Source: Massilia frigida (GTDB taxonomy: Bacteria; Pseudomonadota; Gammaproteobacteria; Burkholderiales; Burkholderiaceae_D). Taken from it: 64,000 bases of DNA. A program made the translations under genes and the position numbers. The first letter of the stretch is position 1. Every line of letters starts with the position of its first letter. Positions 7,849 through 17,746 of this stretch are shown here, piece by piece. A model generated the notes under the pieces. It ran no database searches and was not told the DNA's origin. It saw only the letters and a list, made by a program, of their open reading frames with translations. Location of the stretch: assembly GCF_011682175.1 (NCBI RefSeq), contig NZ_WHJG01000014.1:97933-161932 (forward strand), written 5' to 3'.

Positions 7849-8958
7849 TTAACCGCCGATGTACGACATTTCGACGCGTTTTCCGCCTCTTTCAATGCCG
7901 CTGGTGTTGATGGTACGGGTTTCGGAATAGCGGTCGGCGCGCACCTGCCACAGCGCGCCGATGGCGGCCGAGATTTCGGCGTCGGCGCGGCCTTCGCGTA
8001 GCAGGGCGCGCAGGTCGTGGCCACGGGTGGCGAACAGGCAGGTGTACAGCTTGCCCTCGGTCGACAGGCGCGCGCGCGAGCAATCCTTGCAGAAGGCCTG
8101 GGTGACGCTGGAGATCAGGCCGATCTCGCCGCCGCCGTCGGCATAGCGCCAGCGCGCCGCAGTTTCGCCGCTGTAGTTCGCTTGCAGCGGCACCAAAGGC
8201 ATCTCGGCCGAGATGCGGCGCGCCACTTCCGCCGAGGGGATCACTTCGGCCAGGTTCCAGCCGTTGGACGCTCCTACGTCCATGTATTCGATGAAGCGCA
8301 GGATGTACGGGCTGCCCTTGAAGTGGCGCGCCATGGGCACGATTTCCTGGTCGTTCATGCCGGCCTTGACGACCATATTGATCTTGACCGGTCCCAGGCC
8401 CACGGCGTGGGCGCGATCGATCCCGGCCAGCACGTCGGCCACCGCGAAGTCGACATCGTTCATGCGCTTGAAGGTGGCATCGTCGAGCGAATCGAGCGAC
8501 ACCGTGACCCGGTTCAGGCCCGCATCTTTCAGGGACTGCGCTTTTTTCGCCAGCAGCGAGCCGTTGGTGGTGAGGGTGATGTCGAGCGGGCGGCCGCTTG
8601 GGGTGCGCAGGGCGCTGAGCATGCCGACCAGGCGTTCCAGGTTCTTGCGCAGCAGCGGCTCGCCCCCGGTCAGGCGCAGCTTTTCCACCCCGTGGGCGAC
8701 GAACAGGGTCGCGATGCGGGTGATTTCCTCGAACGAGAGCAGCGAGGCATGCGGCAGGTAGGCGTAGTCCTTGTCGAACACCTCCTTGGGCATGCAGTAC
8801 ACGCAGCGGAAATTGCAGCGGTCGGTGACGGAAATGCGCAGGTCGTGCAGCGGCCGCCCGAGCGCGTCGGCCAGGAGGCCGGTGGGCGCATCGAGCCGCG
8901 CGGGGATTGCCGGCGGCGGCGCGCGGCCGTCGCTGAGCATGATAATTTTTTCAGCCAT
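7849..8958 (-). CDS. moaA: GTP 3',8-cyclase MoaA
   Basis: 369 residues. A radical SAM enzyme for the first step of molybdenum cofactor synthesis. The N-terminal 4Fe-4S motif is CNFRCVYC, then [13 protein letters not shown]. The C-terminal cluster cysteines are in [21 protein letters not shown]. The protein ends in GG, needed for activity in the family. Start ATG 8958 overlaps the chrA stop by 8 nt, so translation is probably coupled. A longer open frame upstream lies within chrA and is not used. Confidence 0.95.
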   Translation of the reverse strand: MAEKIIMLSDGRAPPPAIPARLDAPTGLLADALGRPLHDLRISVTDRCNFRCVYCMPKEVFDKDYAYLPHASLLSFEEITRIATLFVAHGVEKLRLTGGEPLLRKNLERLVGMLSALRTPSGRPLDITLTTNGSLLAKKAQSLKDAGLNRVTVSLDSLDDATFKRMNDVDFAVADVLAGIDRAHAVGLGPVKINMVVKAGMNDQEIVPMARHFKGSPYILRFIEYMDVGASNGWNLAEVIPSAEVARRISAEMPLVPLQANYSGETAARWRYADGGGEIGLISSVTQAFCKDCSRARLSTEGKLYTCLFATRGHDLRALLREGRADAEISAAIGALWQVRADRYSETRTINTSGIERGGKRVEMSYIGG

Positions 8959-10285
8959 GCCGATACGATAGCACGAGGCCCGCGGCGGCACAGGCGGCGA
9001 GCAGTTTGATGGTCCCCACCTTGAAGCGGAACAGGGCCACGCAGGCGGCCGCGCTGATGGCAAGTGCCGCGATATCGATCCCTCCGCCACGCATGAACAC
9101 GTGCTGGCCGAAGAACAGCGCCAGGCTGACGATCACGCCCACTACCGCCGCCGAAATGGCGGTCAGCGGCGCCGTCATGCGCACATTGTCGCGCGTCGCT
9201 TCCACCAGCGGGCCGCCGGCCAGGATGAACATGAACGAGGGCAGGAAGGTGAAGAAGGTGGCCACGCAGGCGCCGGCCACACCGGCCAGCAGCACGCCGC
9301 CCGGGCCAAAGATGGCGTGGCTCCAGGCGCCCACGAAGCCGACAAAGGCGACGATCATGATCAGCGGGCCGGGCGTGGTTTCGCCCAGCGCCAGGCCATC
9401 GATCATCTGGGACGCGGTCAGCCATTGATAGTGCTCGACGCCGCCCTGGTAGACATAGGGCAGCACGGCGTAGGCGCCGCCGAAGGTCATCAGCGCGGCC
9501 TTGGTGAAGAACCAGCCCATCTGCGCCAGCGCGCCCGCCGCCCCGTAGCGCCACGCCAGCAGCAGCCACACGCCGGCGCCCAGGGCCAGGCCGCCAAGGG
9601 CTACCCGCGCCAGGCGCGGCCAGGTGAAGCGGGCATGCGCGGGCGTGGGGGTGTCATCGTCGATGAGCGCGGGGCCGTACGAGGCGCGGCTGTCCGGCTG
9701 CTGGCCGCCGACCTGGAACTGGGCCGGCAGCACACGGGCGCCGACGAAGCCGATGGTGGCCGCCGCCAGCACGATCAGCGGGAACGGCACTTCGGCCAGC
9801 GCGATGGCGAGGAAGGCGGCGAAGGCAATCGCCAGCAGGATGCGGTTTTTCAGCGTGCGCGAGCCGATGCGCCAGGCGGCGGCCAGCACCACGGCCACCA
9901 CCGCCGGCTTGATCCCGTACAGGATGCCGGCGACCACGGGCAGGGTGCCGTACGCCATGTAGATCCACGACAGCACGATCAGGATCAGCAGCGAGGGCAG
10001 GAAGAACAGCAGTCCGGCCAGGATGCCGCCTCGGGTCTTGTGCATCAGCCAGCCGATGTAGATGGCGAGCTGGGTCGCTTCGGGGCCGGGGAGCAGCATG
10101 CAGTAGTTGAGCGCGTGCAGGAAGCGCTGTTCGGAAATCCAGCGGCGCCGCTCGACCAGTTCGGTGTGCATCAGCGCGATCTGGCCGGCCGGGCCGCCAA
10201 AGCTGATGAAGCCGAGCTTGAGCCAGTACCAGAACGCCATGCGCAGGGTGACGGGAGCGGGAGGGAGATCGGCCGGAAGGGTCAT
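8951..10285 (-). CDS. chrA: Chromate transporter ChrA (two-domain)
   Basis: 444 residues and about 10-12 membrane helices. It has two homologous halves, each with the CHR motif ([20 protein letters not shown] in the first; [20 protein letters not shown] in the second). [14 protein letters not shown] is typical of the family. ChrA exports chromate by proton motive force. It is the first gene of the leftward molybdenum cofactor operon, overlapping moaA by 8 nt, a location that may hint at oxyanion handling. Start ATG 10285; the ribosome site is weak. Confidence 0.92.
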   Translation of the reverse strand: MTLPADLPPAPVTLRMAFWYWLKLGFISFGGPAGQIALMHTELVERRRWISEQRFLHALNYCMLLPGPEATQLAIYIGWLMHKTRGGILAGLLFFLPSLLILIVLSWIYMAYGTLPVVAGILYGIKPAVVAVVLAAAWRIGSRTLKNRILLAIAFAAFLAIALAEVPFPLIVLAAATIGFVGARVLPAQFQVGGQQPDSRASYGPALIDDDTPTPAHARFTWPRLARVALGGLALGAGVWLLLAWRYGAAGALAQMGWFFTKAALMTFGGAYAVLPYVYQGGVEHYQWLTASQMIDGLALGETTPGPLIMIVAFVGFVGAWSHAIFGPGGVLLAGVAGACVATFFTFLPSFMFILAGGPLVEATRDNVRMTAPLTAISAAVVGVIVSLALFFGQHVFMRGGGIDIAALAISAAACVALFRFKVGTIKLLAACAAAGLVLSYRHG

Positions 10286-10327
10286 CGTTGACTCAGGTTC
10301 AAGGTAAATACGCTGTTTTTTTCACGT

Positions 10328-10361
10328 AAAAAAAGGGGAAGCCTCAGCTTCCCCTTTTTTT
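10328..10361. terminator. Bidirectional terminator between rne and chrA
   Basis: Perfect 15-bp stem (10328-10342 with 10347-10361), a CTCA loop, seven A on one side and seven T on the other. It ends leftward rne transcription before chrA. Confidence 0.93.
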
Positions 10362-10373
10362 GTTGCGCCTTGA

Positions 10374-13300
10374 TTACTGGCGGCTGGTGTCCACCTGGAC
10401 CAGCGGCTCATCGACTTGCGGCGGCAGCGGCTTGCGCTCGCGTGGCACGCGTACCGGTGGCGCTGCGCTGGCGGCCGCTTCCTGGGCTGCACGCAGCTTT
10501 TCAGGATCGGTGGCCGCCAGGGTCAGGCCGGCAGAACCGAGGATCTCGGCCAGGTCGGCCACTGGCGTCGCTGCAACTGGCGCTGCTGCAACCGGTGCTG
10601 GTGCAACCGGCGCTGCTGCAACCGGTGCTGGTGCAACTGGCGCTGGTGGCGCGACAGGGGCCGGCGCAGGTGCTGCAACAGGCGCAGACGCTGCTTCGAC
10701 CGGTGCAGCTGCGTCAGCAGCCGTTGTTTCGGCTGCCGCAGCTTCGGCTGCCGCAGCTTCCTCCGCAACCGGATCGGCCGGGGTGAACATCGTTGCCGGC
10801 ACGATTTCTTCGCGTACCGGAGCAACTACTGGAGCCACTTCCGGCGCTGCTTCGACTGGTGCTGTGGCAACTACCTCGGCCACTGGAGCTGGCTCGGCAG
10901 GTGCCGGTGCCGCTTCCATTACCGGAGCCGGGGCTGCTGGTGCAGCTTCGACTGGCGCAGGCGCTGGTGCTTCCACAGGTGCAGGTGCAGGAGCTTGCAC
11001 CGGTGCTGGCGCTACCACGTATTCCGACACGGGCTCAGGTGCGGCTTCCGCTTCAGCTTGCGCAGCTTCCACTGCTGCTGCCTCGGCAACGACCGGCCGG
11101 GCCACGACAGGTTCGGCAGCGGCGAACACCGGCGCTTCGGTCTTCTCGAAGGACGGTGCATCCGCTGGCGCTGGTTCGACGGTGAAGCTGGCTTCATTGA
11201 CAACGTCGCCGTCTTCGCCATCCATGCCCTCGGCCTGGTCGCGGTCGCGGCGATTGCGGTTGCGTCCGCCACGACGACGGCGACGGCGCGGCTCATCGCC
11301 ACCGGCTTCGACTTCGATTTCTTCACCGTTCGGGCCGATCGTGGTGATCATTTTCGGCACGGCTGCTTCTTCATCGCCTTGCGGCACGGCGACATTGACC
11401 ATGACTGGGTCAGCCACGACCGGCGCCACGGCCAGTTCGTCGGTTTTCGCTTCGGCTACCGGGGTGCGGTAGTCGGCGCGTTCGCGCGGTGGACGCGGTG
11501 CGCGCTCGGTGCGCTCGCCACGTTCCGGACGCTCGCCACGCTCGGCGCGCTCGCCACGTTCGGCGCGCGCTGCCACTGGCGCGCCGGCGGCGTCGACCTG
11601 CGGTTCACGCGGCTCGCGCGGTGGACGTGGAGGACGCGGCGGACGGGCGGCCTTGTCGGCATCGCCCGGCTTGCCGGCATCTTCCAGTGCGGCTGGCTTG
11701 CCCGGCTCGCGCTCAGGACGGCCGTCCGGCTTGCCGCCACGGGTGCGGGCACGCGGGCCACGGCCGTTGCGGTCTTCGCGGCCGGCAGGCGCAGCGGCCG
11801 GCTTGGCCGGGGCGACTGGCGCCGGAGCGGCGATGACGGGTGCTTCCTTCTTGAAGAAGAAGCCCATGATCTTGGCCAGGAAGCCTTCTTCCTCGGGGGC
11901 GGTCAGTACCGGTGCCTGGACTGGCGGGGCGACCGGCTTGAGCACTTCGGAGCGGTCCACCATTGGGGCCGGCTGGTCCGGGGTGATGGTCTTGACGACG
12001 GCTTCCTGGCGCGGCTTGACTTCTTCCTTCTGGCGCTTGCTGTAAGCCATGTCGGTTTCCGCTTCTTCGGCCAGGTTGTAGCTGGCCTGGCTGTCTTCGA
12101 GGCGCGGATCGTCGTGCTTGATGCGTTCGAGCTTGTAGTGCGGCGTGTCCAGATGCTTGTTCGGGATCAGGATCACGCTGATGCGGTGGCGGTTCTCGAT
12201 CTTGAGCACTTCGCCACGCTTTTCATTGAGCAGGAAAGCGGCAACATCGACGGGCACTTGCACGTGGATGGTGGCCGAGTTTTCCTTCATCGCTTCTTCC
12301 TGGATGATGCGCAGCACCTGCAGGGCGGACGATTCGGTATCGCGGATGTGGCCGGTGCCGGAGCAGCGCGGGCAGGTCACGTGCGAGCCTTCGGACAGCG
12401 AAGGGCGCAGGCGCTGGCGCGACAGTTCCATCAGGCCGAAACGGGAAATCTTGCCCATCTGAACGCGTGCACGGTCGTGGTGCAGGGCATCCTTGAGGCG
12501 GGTTTCGACTTCGCGCTGGTTTTTCGCCACTTCCATGTCGATGAAGTCGATGACGATCAGGCCGCCAAGGTCGCGCAGGCGCAGCTGGCGTGCTACTTCT
12601 TCGGCGGCTTCGCAGTTGGTATTGAATGCGGTGGTTTCGATGTCGGAGCCGCGCGTGGCACGGGCCGAGTTGACGTCGACGGAAACCAGGGCTTCGGTGT
12701 GGTCGATGACGATGGCGCCGCCGGATGGCAAGGGCACCGTGCGCGAATACGCGGTTTCGATCTGGTGTTCGATCTGGAAGCGCGAAAACAGCGGTACATC
12801 GTCGCTGTAACGCTTGACCCGGTGGATCATGTCGGGCATCACGTGGCGCATGAACTGGTGCGCTTGTTCGTAGATATCGTCGGTATCGATCAGGATCTCG
12901 CCGATATCGGGCTGGAAGTAGTCGCGGATCGCGCGGATCACGAGCGACGATTCCTGGTAGATCAGGAAGGCGCCGCTGGCCGACTTGCCGGCGCCTTCGA
13001 TCGCGCGCCACAGTTGCATCAGGTAATTCAAGTCCCACTGCAGTTCTTCGACATTGCGGCCGATGCCGGCGGTACGGGCAATCACTGACATACCCTGCGG
13101 CAAGTCCAGCTTGTCCATGGTTTCGCGCAGTTCCTGGCGTTCTTCGCCTTCGACCCGGCGCGAGACGCCGCCGCCACGCGGATTGTTCGGCATCAGGACC
13201 AGATAACGGCCGGCCAGGGAAACGAAGGAAGTCAGGGCGGCGCCCTTGTTGCCGCGTTCTTCTTTTTCGACCTGGACCATGATTTCCTGGCCTTCGCGCA

Positions 13301-13577
13301 GCGCTTCTTTGACCGAAGCGGTACGCACATCGACGCCTTCGCGGAAATAGGTGCGGGCGACTTCCTTGAATGGCAGGAAACCGTGGCGGTCTTCGCCGTA
13401 GCTGACGAAGCAAGCTTCGAGCGAGGGTTCGATCCGGGTAATCACGCCCTTGTAGATATTCGACTTGCGCTGTTCGCGACCAGCGGTTTCGATATCGATG
13501 TCGATCAGTTTCTGACCGTCGACAATCGCTACGCGCAGTTCTTCCTGCTGCGTAGCGTTAAACAACATGCGTTTCAT
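10374..13577 (-). CDS. rne: Ribonuclease E
   Basis: 1067 residues. Essential endoribonuclease and degradosome scaffold. The N-terminal catalytic half starts [21 protein letters not shown], with an S1 domain ([21 protein letters not shown]), the catalytic [11 protein letters not shown] and the zinc-link [12 protein letters not shown]. The C-terminal half (from about 540) is disordered: Arg/Gly/Pro RNA-binding stretches ([22 protein letters not shown]) and a long Ala/Pro/Val tail with repeated APAPV. RNase G lacks such a tail. GGAGTC precedes ATG 13577. A perfect terminator follows. Confidence 0.96.
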   Translation of the reverse strand: MKRMLFNATQQEELRVAIVDGQKLIDIDIETAGREQRKSNIYKGVITRIEPSLEACFVSYGEDRHGFLPFKEVARTYFREGVDVRTASVKEALREGQEIMVQVEKEERGNKGAALTSFVSLAGRYLVLMPNNPRGGGVSRRVEGEERQELRETMDKLDLPQGMSVIARTAGIGRNVEELQWDLNYLMQLWRAIEGAGKSASGAFLIYQESSLVIRAIRDYFQPDIGEILIDTDDIYEQAHQFMRHVMPDMIHRVKRYSDDVPLFSRFQIEHQIETAYSRTVPLPSGGAIVIDHTEALVSVDVNSARATRGSDIETTAFNTNCEAAEEVARQLRLRDLGGLIVIDFIDMEVAKNQREVETRLKDALHHDRARVQMGKISRFGLMELSRQRLRPSLSEGSHVTCPRCSGTGHIRDTESSALQVLRIIQEEAMKENSATIHVQVPVDVAAFLLNEKRGEVLKIENRHRISVILIPNKHLDTPHYKLERIKHDDPRLEDSQASYNLAEEAETDMAYSKRQKEEVKPRQEAVVKTITPDQPAPMVDRSEVLKPVAPPVQAPVLTAPEEEGFLAKIMGFFFKKEAPVIAAPAPVAPAKPAAAPAGREDRNGRGPRARTRGGKPDGRPEREPGKPAALEDAGKPGDADKAARPPRPPRPPREPREPQVDAAGAPVAARAERGERAERGERPERGERTERAPRPPRERADYRTPVAEAKTDELAVAPVVADPVMVNVAVPQGDEEAAVPKMITTIGPNGEEIEVEAGGDEPRRRRRRGGRNRNRRDRDQAEGMDGEDGDVVNEASFTVEPAPADAPSFEKTEAPVFAAAEPVVARPVVAEAAAVEAAQAEAEAAPEPVSEYVVAPAPVQAPAPAPVEAPAPAPVEAAPAAPAPVMEAAPAPAEPAPVAEVVATAPVEAAPEVAPVVAPVREEIVPATMFTPADPVAEEAAAAEAAAAETTAADAAAPVEAASAPVAAPAPAPVAPPAPVAPAPVAAAPVAPAPVAAAPVAATPVADLAEILGSAGLTLAATDPEKLRAAQEAAASAAPPVRVPRERKPLPPQVDEPLVQVDTSRQ

Positions 13578-14261
13578 TTTTATTGACTCCGCGACCCGGG
13601 GGCCGTTCTAGTGCCGCTCTGCGCTGGGCGCGGGGCGGCGAAAAGTACAGGGATGTACGCGGGAAGGGAAGTGGAGGGTGGGTATGCCTTTTCGCACGGC
13701 GCAGCAACGCAAAGCGTTACGGCCGCAACAGGGCGCGGTGGGGTCGATCGACATGCCGAGTGCACGCATCACCTGCAACTTAGCTGAAGCAGCCCCGGTG
13801 TGACCGGGGCACAGACAAAGCCAGGCTGAGCGAAATCATTGAGCCAAACCGTAGCCAGCGAACATACTAAGACTCGATACCAGGCTTAAACACCAGCCCT
13901 TCTTCTCAAGCCTTCAGGATGAGGCTTACATCGGGTCGGGCGAAAACGACAAGCGTTATCGACGCCATCATCCGGCAAGCTGGCCCCGAGGGACAGCTTG
14001 CCAGTACTTATCCTTACAATTCCAAACAATCCATTCCGCAGCCTTGCGCGTTATCCGATTACAACAACGGTGCAACCTTGATTCGCGCCGGGATGTGCGT
14101 ACACATTTTTTCCATCGAATTTGCAATTTGGCGGGGCCGATGGAGACGCCCCTGTGTAAAATATCGTTTTAATTCTTACACCAGCAGAGGTTTGACCGCC
14201 GCCTGTCGATTATATATTCAAAATGAAGGACTTAGAGAGAATTTCTGGGAAGACAGAGCAA
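13578..14261. other. Long divergent leader region of rne and rluC
   Basis: About 680 bp with no supported gene. In E. coli rne and rluC are also divergent, and the long rne leader folds into hairpins that autoregulate it. Here a 7-bp GC stem with 5-nt loop is seen at 13792-13810, on the rne leader side. The part nearer rluC (14100-14260) is AT-rich and should hold both promoters (for example TGTAAAATATCG around 14154-14165). Short open frames here lack ribosome sites. Confidence 0.55.
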
Positions 14262-15254
14262 ATGAAGATGCAAAACGATGTTGTTCCCCCTTCATCACAG
14301 GCCCCCGTTCAAGCCCAATTTGTCACAATTACCGAAGAGGAAGCCGGACAGCGGATCGACAACTACTTGTTGCGGGTCTGTAAGGGCGTTCCGAAAAGCC
14401 ATATTTACCGCATCCTGCGCTCGGGCGAGGTAAGGGTCAACAAGGGCCGTATCGACCAGTTGTACCGGCTCGAAAGCGGCGACGTGGTGCGCATTCCGCC
14501 GGTGCGGGTGGCCGAGAAATCGACCGCCGTGGTGCCCGGCGCCGAGTTTCCGATCCTGTTCGAGGACGCGCACCTGCTCATCATCGACAAGCCTTGCGGC
14601 GTGGCGGTGCATGGCGGTTCGGGCGTGTCTTACGGCGTGATCGAACAGTTGCGCGCGGCCCGGCCGGATGCCAAGTTCCTGGAACTGGTGCACCGGCTCG
14701 ACCGCGAAACGTCGGGCCTGTTGTTGCTGGCGAAGAAACGGTCGGCCCTGACCAATCTGCACGAGCAGATGCGCGACGGCCTGACCGACAAGCGCTACCT
14801 CACCATGGTGTACGGCGACTGGAAAAACGCGCGCCAGCACATCAAGCTGCCGCTGCACAAGTTCACCACGGCCGATGGCGAGCGCCGCGTCTGCGTGCAG
14901 GCCGGCGGCATGGAATCGCACACCGTGTTCAGCCTGCTGCGCAAGTTCGACAAGTTCGCCCTGCTCGAAGCCGAGCTGAAAACCGGGCGTACCCACCAGA
15001 TTCGCGTTCATCTGGCTTCGTCGGGCTTTCCCATTGTTGGCGATGATAAGTACGGCGATTTTGCGTTAAACCGTGTCCTGCTCAAAGCCGACGCCACGCG
15101 CGGCGCGCTCAAGCGGATGTTCCTGCACGCGCACCAGATTACGTTTACCCATCCTGAAACCGGCAAGGATGTGACGATAAATGCACCGTTGCCAGCAGAA
15201 TGCGAACGTTTCTTGGTAAGCTTGGGGAAACCGCTGAACACAGCACCGCGCTAG
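14262..15254 (+). CDS. rluC: 23S rRNA pseudouridine synthase RluC
   Basis: 330 residues. RluC modifies 23S rRNA U955/2504/2580 in E. coli. An S4 domain (ITEEEAGQRIDNYLL to IYRILRSGEVRVNKGR) is followed by the RluA-family catalytic motif VHRLDRETSGLLLLAKK (Asp nucleophile) and LKTGRTHQIRVHL. The start chosen, ATG 14262, has GGGAAG 9 nt upstream; the in-frame ATG 14223 has none, and ATG 14268 is also possible. Divergent from rne, as in other Proteobacteria. Confidence 0.93.
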   Translation: MKMQNDVVPPSSQAPVQAQFVTITEEEAGQRIDNYLLRVCKGVPKSHIYRILRSGEVRVNKGRIDQLYRLESGDVVRIPPVRVAEKSTAVVPGAEFPILFEDAHLLIIDKPCGVAVHGGSGVSYGVIEQLRAARPDAKFLELVHRLDRETSGLLLLAKKRSALTNLHEQMRDGLTDKRYLTMVYGDWKNARQHIKLPLHKFTTADGERRVCVQAGGMESHTVFSLLRKFDKFALLEAELKTGRTHQIRVHLASSGFPIVGDDKYGDFALNRVLLKADATRGALKRMFLHAHQITFTHPETGKDVTINAPLPAECERFLVSLGKPLNTAPR

Positions 15255-15285
15255 TCTCACTAGACTTGGCGCGTTGATCAATCCT

Positions 15286-15319
15286 GGAAGGAGCCGGCCG
15301 CCACAAGCGGCCGCAATAC
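15286..15319 (+). promoter_or_regulatory. Ribosome site with a hairpin in the spacer
   Basis: GGAAGGAG (15286-15293) is the only strong Shine-Dalgarno before the HAD gene but is 26 nt from ATG 15320. A perfect hairpin lies between them: CGGCCGC (15295-15301), loop CACAA, GCGGCCG (15307-15313). If folded it leaves an effective spacing of about 7 nt. No other in-frame start lies between. Confidence 0.6.
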
Positions 15320-15979
15320 ATGGCACGTAAGCAATTTGATCTGATCGTTTTCGACTGGGATGGAACCTTGATGGACAGCACGTCCACCATCGTCAAGTGC
15401 ATCCAGGCCGCCGCCAAGGACTTGGGCTTGCCGATCCCGCGCGACGATGCCGCTTCGCACGTGATCGGCCTGGGCTTGCACGAAGCGATGCAGGCCGTGA
15501 TGCCGAATATCGACCCCGCTTTCTACCCGCGCATGGTCGAACGCTACCGTTTTCACTTTTTGTCGAAAGACCACGAACTGGTGCTGTTCAAGGGCGTTCG
15601 CGAGATGTTGACCGAACTTTCGCAGGAAGCTTACTTTTTGGCGGTCGCCACCGGCAAGAGCCGGGTGGGCCTGAACCGTTCGCTGAACGCGGTCGGCCTG
15701 CTGTCGCTGTTCGATGCCACCCGTTGCGCCGATGAGACATTCTCCAAGCCCCATCCAGCTATGCTGCAGGAACTGACCCGTGAACTGGGCCAGGATATGA
15801 AGCGCACCGTGATGATCGGCGACACCACGCATGATGTGCTGATGGCGAATAACGCCGGTGCGGCCGCGATCGCCGTGCAGTACGGCGCCCATCCGCACGA
15901 GCAGCTGAGCGCCTGCAATCCTATCTACTCAGCCGAAAGCGTGGCCCAGCTGCGCACCTGGCTGAGCGAGAACGCATGA
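15320..15979 (+). CDS. HAD-family phosphatase (Gph-like)
   Basis: 219 residues, HAD subfamily IA. Motif I FDWDGTLMDS (nucleophile Asp near residue 11), motif II in AVATGKSR, motif III lysine in SKPHPAML, and motif IV MIGDTTHDVLMANNAG. The best guess is phosphoglycolate phosphatase or a similar small phosphatase; the substrate cannot be read from sequence. The start is fixed by motif I, and the ribosome site is separated from it by a hairpin. The gene overlaps the Rieske gene by 4 nt, suggesting one transcript with it and sppA. Confidence 0.85.
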   Translation: MARKQFDLIVFDWDGTLMDSTSTIVKCIQAAAKDLGLPIPRDDAASHVIGLGLHEAMQAVMPNIDPAFYPRMVERYRFHFLSKDHELVLFKGVREMLTELSQEAYFLAVATGKSRVGLNRSLNAVGLLSLFDATRCADETFSKPHPAMLQELTRELGQDMKRTVMIGDTTHDVLMANNAGAAAIAVQYGAHPHEQLSACNPIYSAESVAQLRTWLSENA

Positions 15980-16356
15980 TGGCGGACCAGGCTGGCGGCG
16001 TGCTCGTCTGCGGTTCCGACCAGGTGCTCGAGGGCGGGCGCGGCGTGCGCTTTGGCGTGCGCGCCTTCGGCGACAAGGCCACCGGCTTCGTGGTGCGCCA
16101 CAAAGGCACGGTGTACGCCTACCTGAACCGCTGCGCCCACGTGCCCATCGAGCTGGACTGGGCCGAAGGCGAGTTCTTCGAGTCGAGCGGCCTGTACCTG
16201 ATGTGTTCGACCCACGGCGCCATTTATGTACCGGAAAGCGGCTTTTGCGCGGGTGGACCGTGCAAGGGCGGCCGCCTGCGTCCGATCGGCGTGCGCGAGG
16301 AAGACGGGCAGATTTACTGGCAGCCCGACGAGTTCATCAAGCCGCCCGCGGCGTGA
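15976..16356 (+). CDS. Rieske 2Fe-2S domain protein
   Basis: 126 residues made of a single Rieske domain. The cluster ligands are Cys and His in LNRCAHVPIEL, and Cys and His in MCSTHGAIY. Such small soluble Rieske proteins serve as ferredoxin-like electron carriers. ATGA overlap with the HAD gene indicates coupled translation. The partner enzyme is not in the window. Confidence 0.87.
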   Translation: MMADQAGGVLVCGSDQVLEGGRGVRFGVRAFGDKATGFVVRHKGTVYAYLNRCAHVPIELDWAEGEFFESSGLYLMCSTHGAIYVPESGFCAGGPCKGGRLRPIGVREEDGQIYWQPDEFIKPPAA

Positions 16357-16393
16357 GCGCGCAGTACTGACACCCTATTACGTAAAGCGATTT

Positions 16394-17392
16394 ATGAGCG
16401 ACAACACTTTCGGCGATTCCAAGGAAACCACGCTGGCTGCGGCACCGACCACGGGCAACTGGGAGCGCGACACCCTGGAAAAGCTGGTTTTTGCCACGGT
16501 GCGGGAACAGCGTGCCACGCGCCGCTGGGGGATTTTCTTCAAGCTGACCTTCCTCGGGCTGGCATTTTTCGGGCTGTGGGCGTTTTTCGATTTCGATTTC
16601 AGCGGTTCCGACATGGAAACGCTGGGGCGCCATACCGCGCTGATTGAAATCGACGGCAGCATCGAATCGGAAGGCAGCGGCTCGGCCGATGTGGTGATTC
16701 CGTCATTGAACAAGGCATTTGCCGATGCCGGTTCGGTGGCGGTGGTCCTGCGCATTAACAGCCCGGGCGGCAGTCCGGTCCAGGCCGGCAATATCGTCGA
16801 TGAGATCCTGCGCCTGAAACAGGCCTATCCCAACAAGCCGGTGTATGTGGTGGTCGATGAAATCTGCGCCTCGGGCGGCTATTACATTGCCGCCGCCGCC
16901 GACAAGATCTTTGTGAACAAGGCCAGCATTGTCGGATCGGTCGGGGTATTGATGGACGGTTTCGGCTTTACCGGCACCATGGACAAACTCGGGGTCGAGC
17001 GGCGTTTGCTGACGGCCGGCGAAAACAAGGGCTTCCTCGATCCTTTCAGCCCGCAGTCCGACAAGCACAAGGCGCATGCCCAGGCCATGCTCAACGAAAT
17101 TCACCAGCAATTCATCTCCGTGGTGCGCAGCGGGCGCGGCAAGCGCCTGAAAGAGACGCCGGAGACCTTCTCCGGCCTGTTCTGGAGCGGTGCCAGGGCG
17201 GTCGAGATGGGCCTGGCCGACGGCTTCGGTACGGTCGAGACGACAGCACGCGATGTGGTCAAGGCGGAAGATATTGTCGACTACACGGCGCATGAAGGTT
17301 TGCCGGAGCGGGTGCTGAAAAAATTCGGCGCCTCGGTGGGCGCGGGGATGGTCAACACCCTGGGTCCAGCGGCACGGCCAGCGTTGCGTTGA
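16394..17392 (+). CDS. sppA: Signal peptide peptidase SppA (S49, short form)
   Basis: 332 residues. One N-terminal membrane helix (GIFFKLTFLGLAFFGLWAFF) precedes a single S49 domain, as in the 36K form. The catalytic Ser is S160 in ICASGGYY and the base is K212 in GENKGFLDP; the 52-residue gap equals that in the B. subtilis enzyme. It cleaves leftover signal peptides in the inner membrane. ATG 16394 lacks a strong ribosome site; a longer frame upstream runs through the Rieske gene and is rejected. Confidence 0.92.
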   Translation: MSDNTFGDSKETTLAAAPTTGNWERDTLEKLVFATVREQRATRRWGIFFKLTFLGLAFFGLWAFFDFDFSGSDMETLGRHTALIEIDGSIESEGSGSADVVIPSLNKAFADAGSVAVVLRINSPGGSPVQAGNIVDEILRLKQAYPNKPVYVVVDEICASGGYYIAAAADKIFVNKASIVGSVGVLMDGFGFTGTMDKLGVERRLLTAGENKGFLDPFSPQSDKHKAHAQAMLNEIHQQFISVVRSGRGKRLKETPETFSGLFWSGARAVEMGLADGFGTVETTARDVVKAEDIVDYTAHEGLPERVLKKFGASVGAGMVNTLGPAARPALR

Positions 17393-17746
17393 CAGCGCCG
17401 GCAAATATTTTCCTTGAATGTTCGGGCAGGTGTTCTATATTAGACCTGTAGTTCTTTCCAAGGGAGGCCGATATAAAAAGTAAAGCGTGTGTTGGCAGCA
17501 TATTGTTTGAAATGAACTACTAACCGCATCATGATGCGGCATAGAGAGAATTACAATTCCTCGCATGAAGTCCTCTTTGGGGACATGGAAACGGCGGCCG
17601 AAAGCCGTCGTTTTCCATCTGGCCGATGTTATTCCCGCCCTTGTTTGTTCCGCCATCTTGTCGATGTGCGATCCCTTGGCCAAATGGCTTGGGTCTCGCC
17701 GTTGGCGACTTCTTTTTGATCCCGCCATTGCCGCGTGGCCTGCCTT
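17393..17746. other. Intergenic region after sppA with a palindrome and a hairpin
   Basis: About 350 bp between convergent sppA and the sigma factor gene. It holds a perfect 16-bp palindrome CCGCATCATGATGCGG (17524-17539) and a terminator-like hairpin at 17587-17616. The AT-richer part around 17400-17520 could hold a promoter for a small RNA ending at the hairpin, but nothing proves it. Confidence 0.45.
17587..17616 (+). terminator. Terminator-like hairpin downstream of sppA
   Basis: A 12-bp stem (17587-17598 with 17604-17616, one bulged T and one wobble), loop CGAAA, with four T at the end of the stem on the plus strand. It probably ends sppA transcription or a small RNA made from this gap. 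Confidence 0.55.

Noticed and set aside
10416..13088. 890-codon plus-strand frame opposite rne
   Set aside because: Shadow frame with improbable Cys/Arg/Trp content; rne on the other strand is certain.
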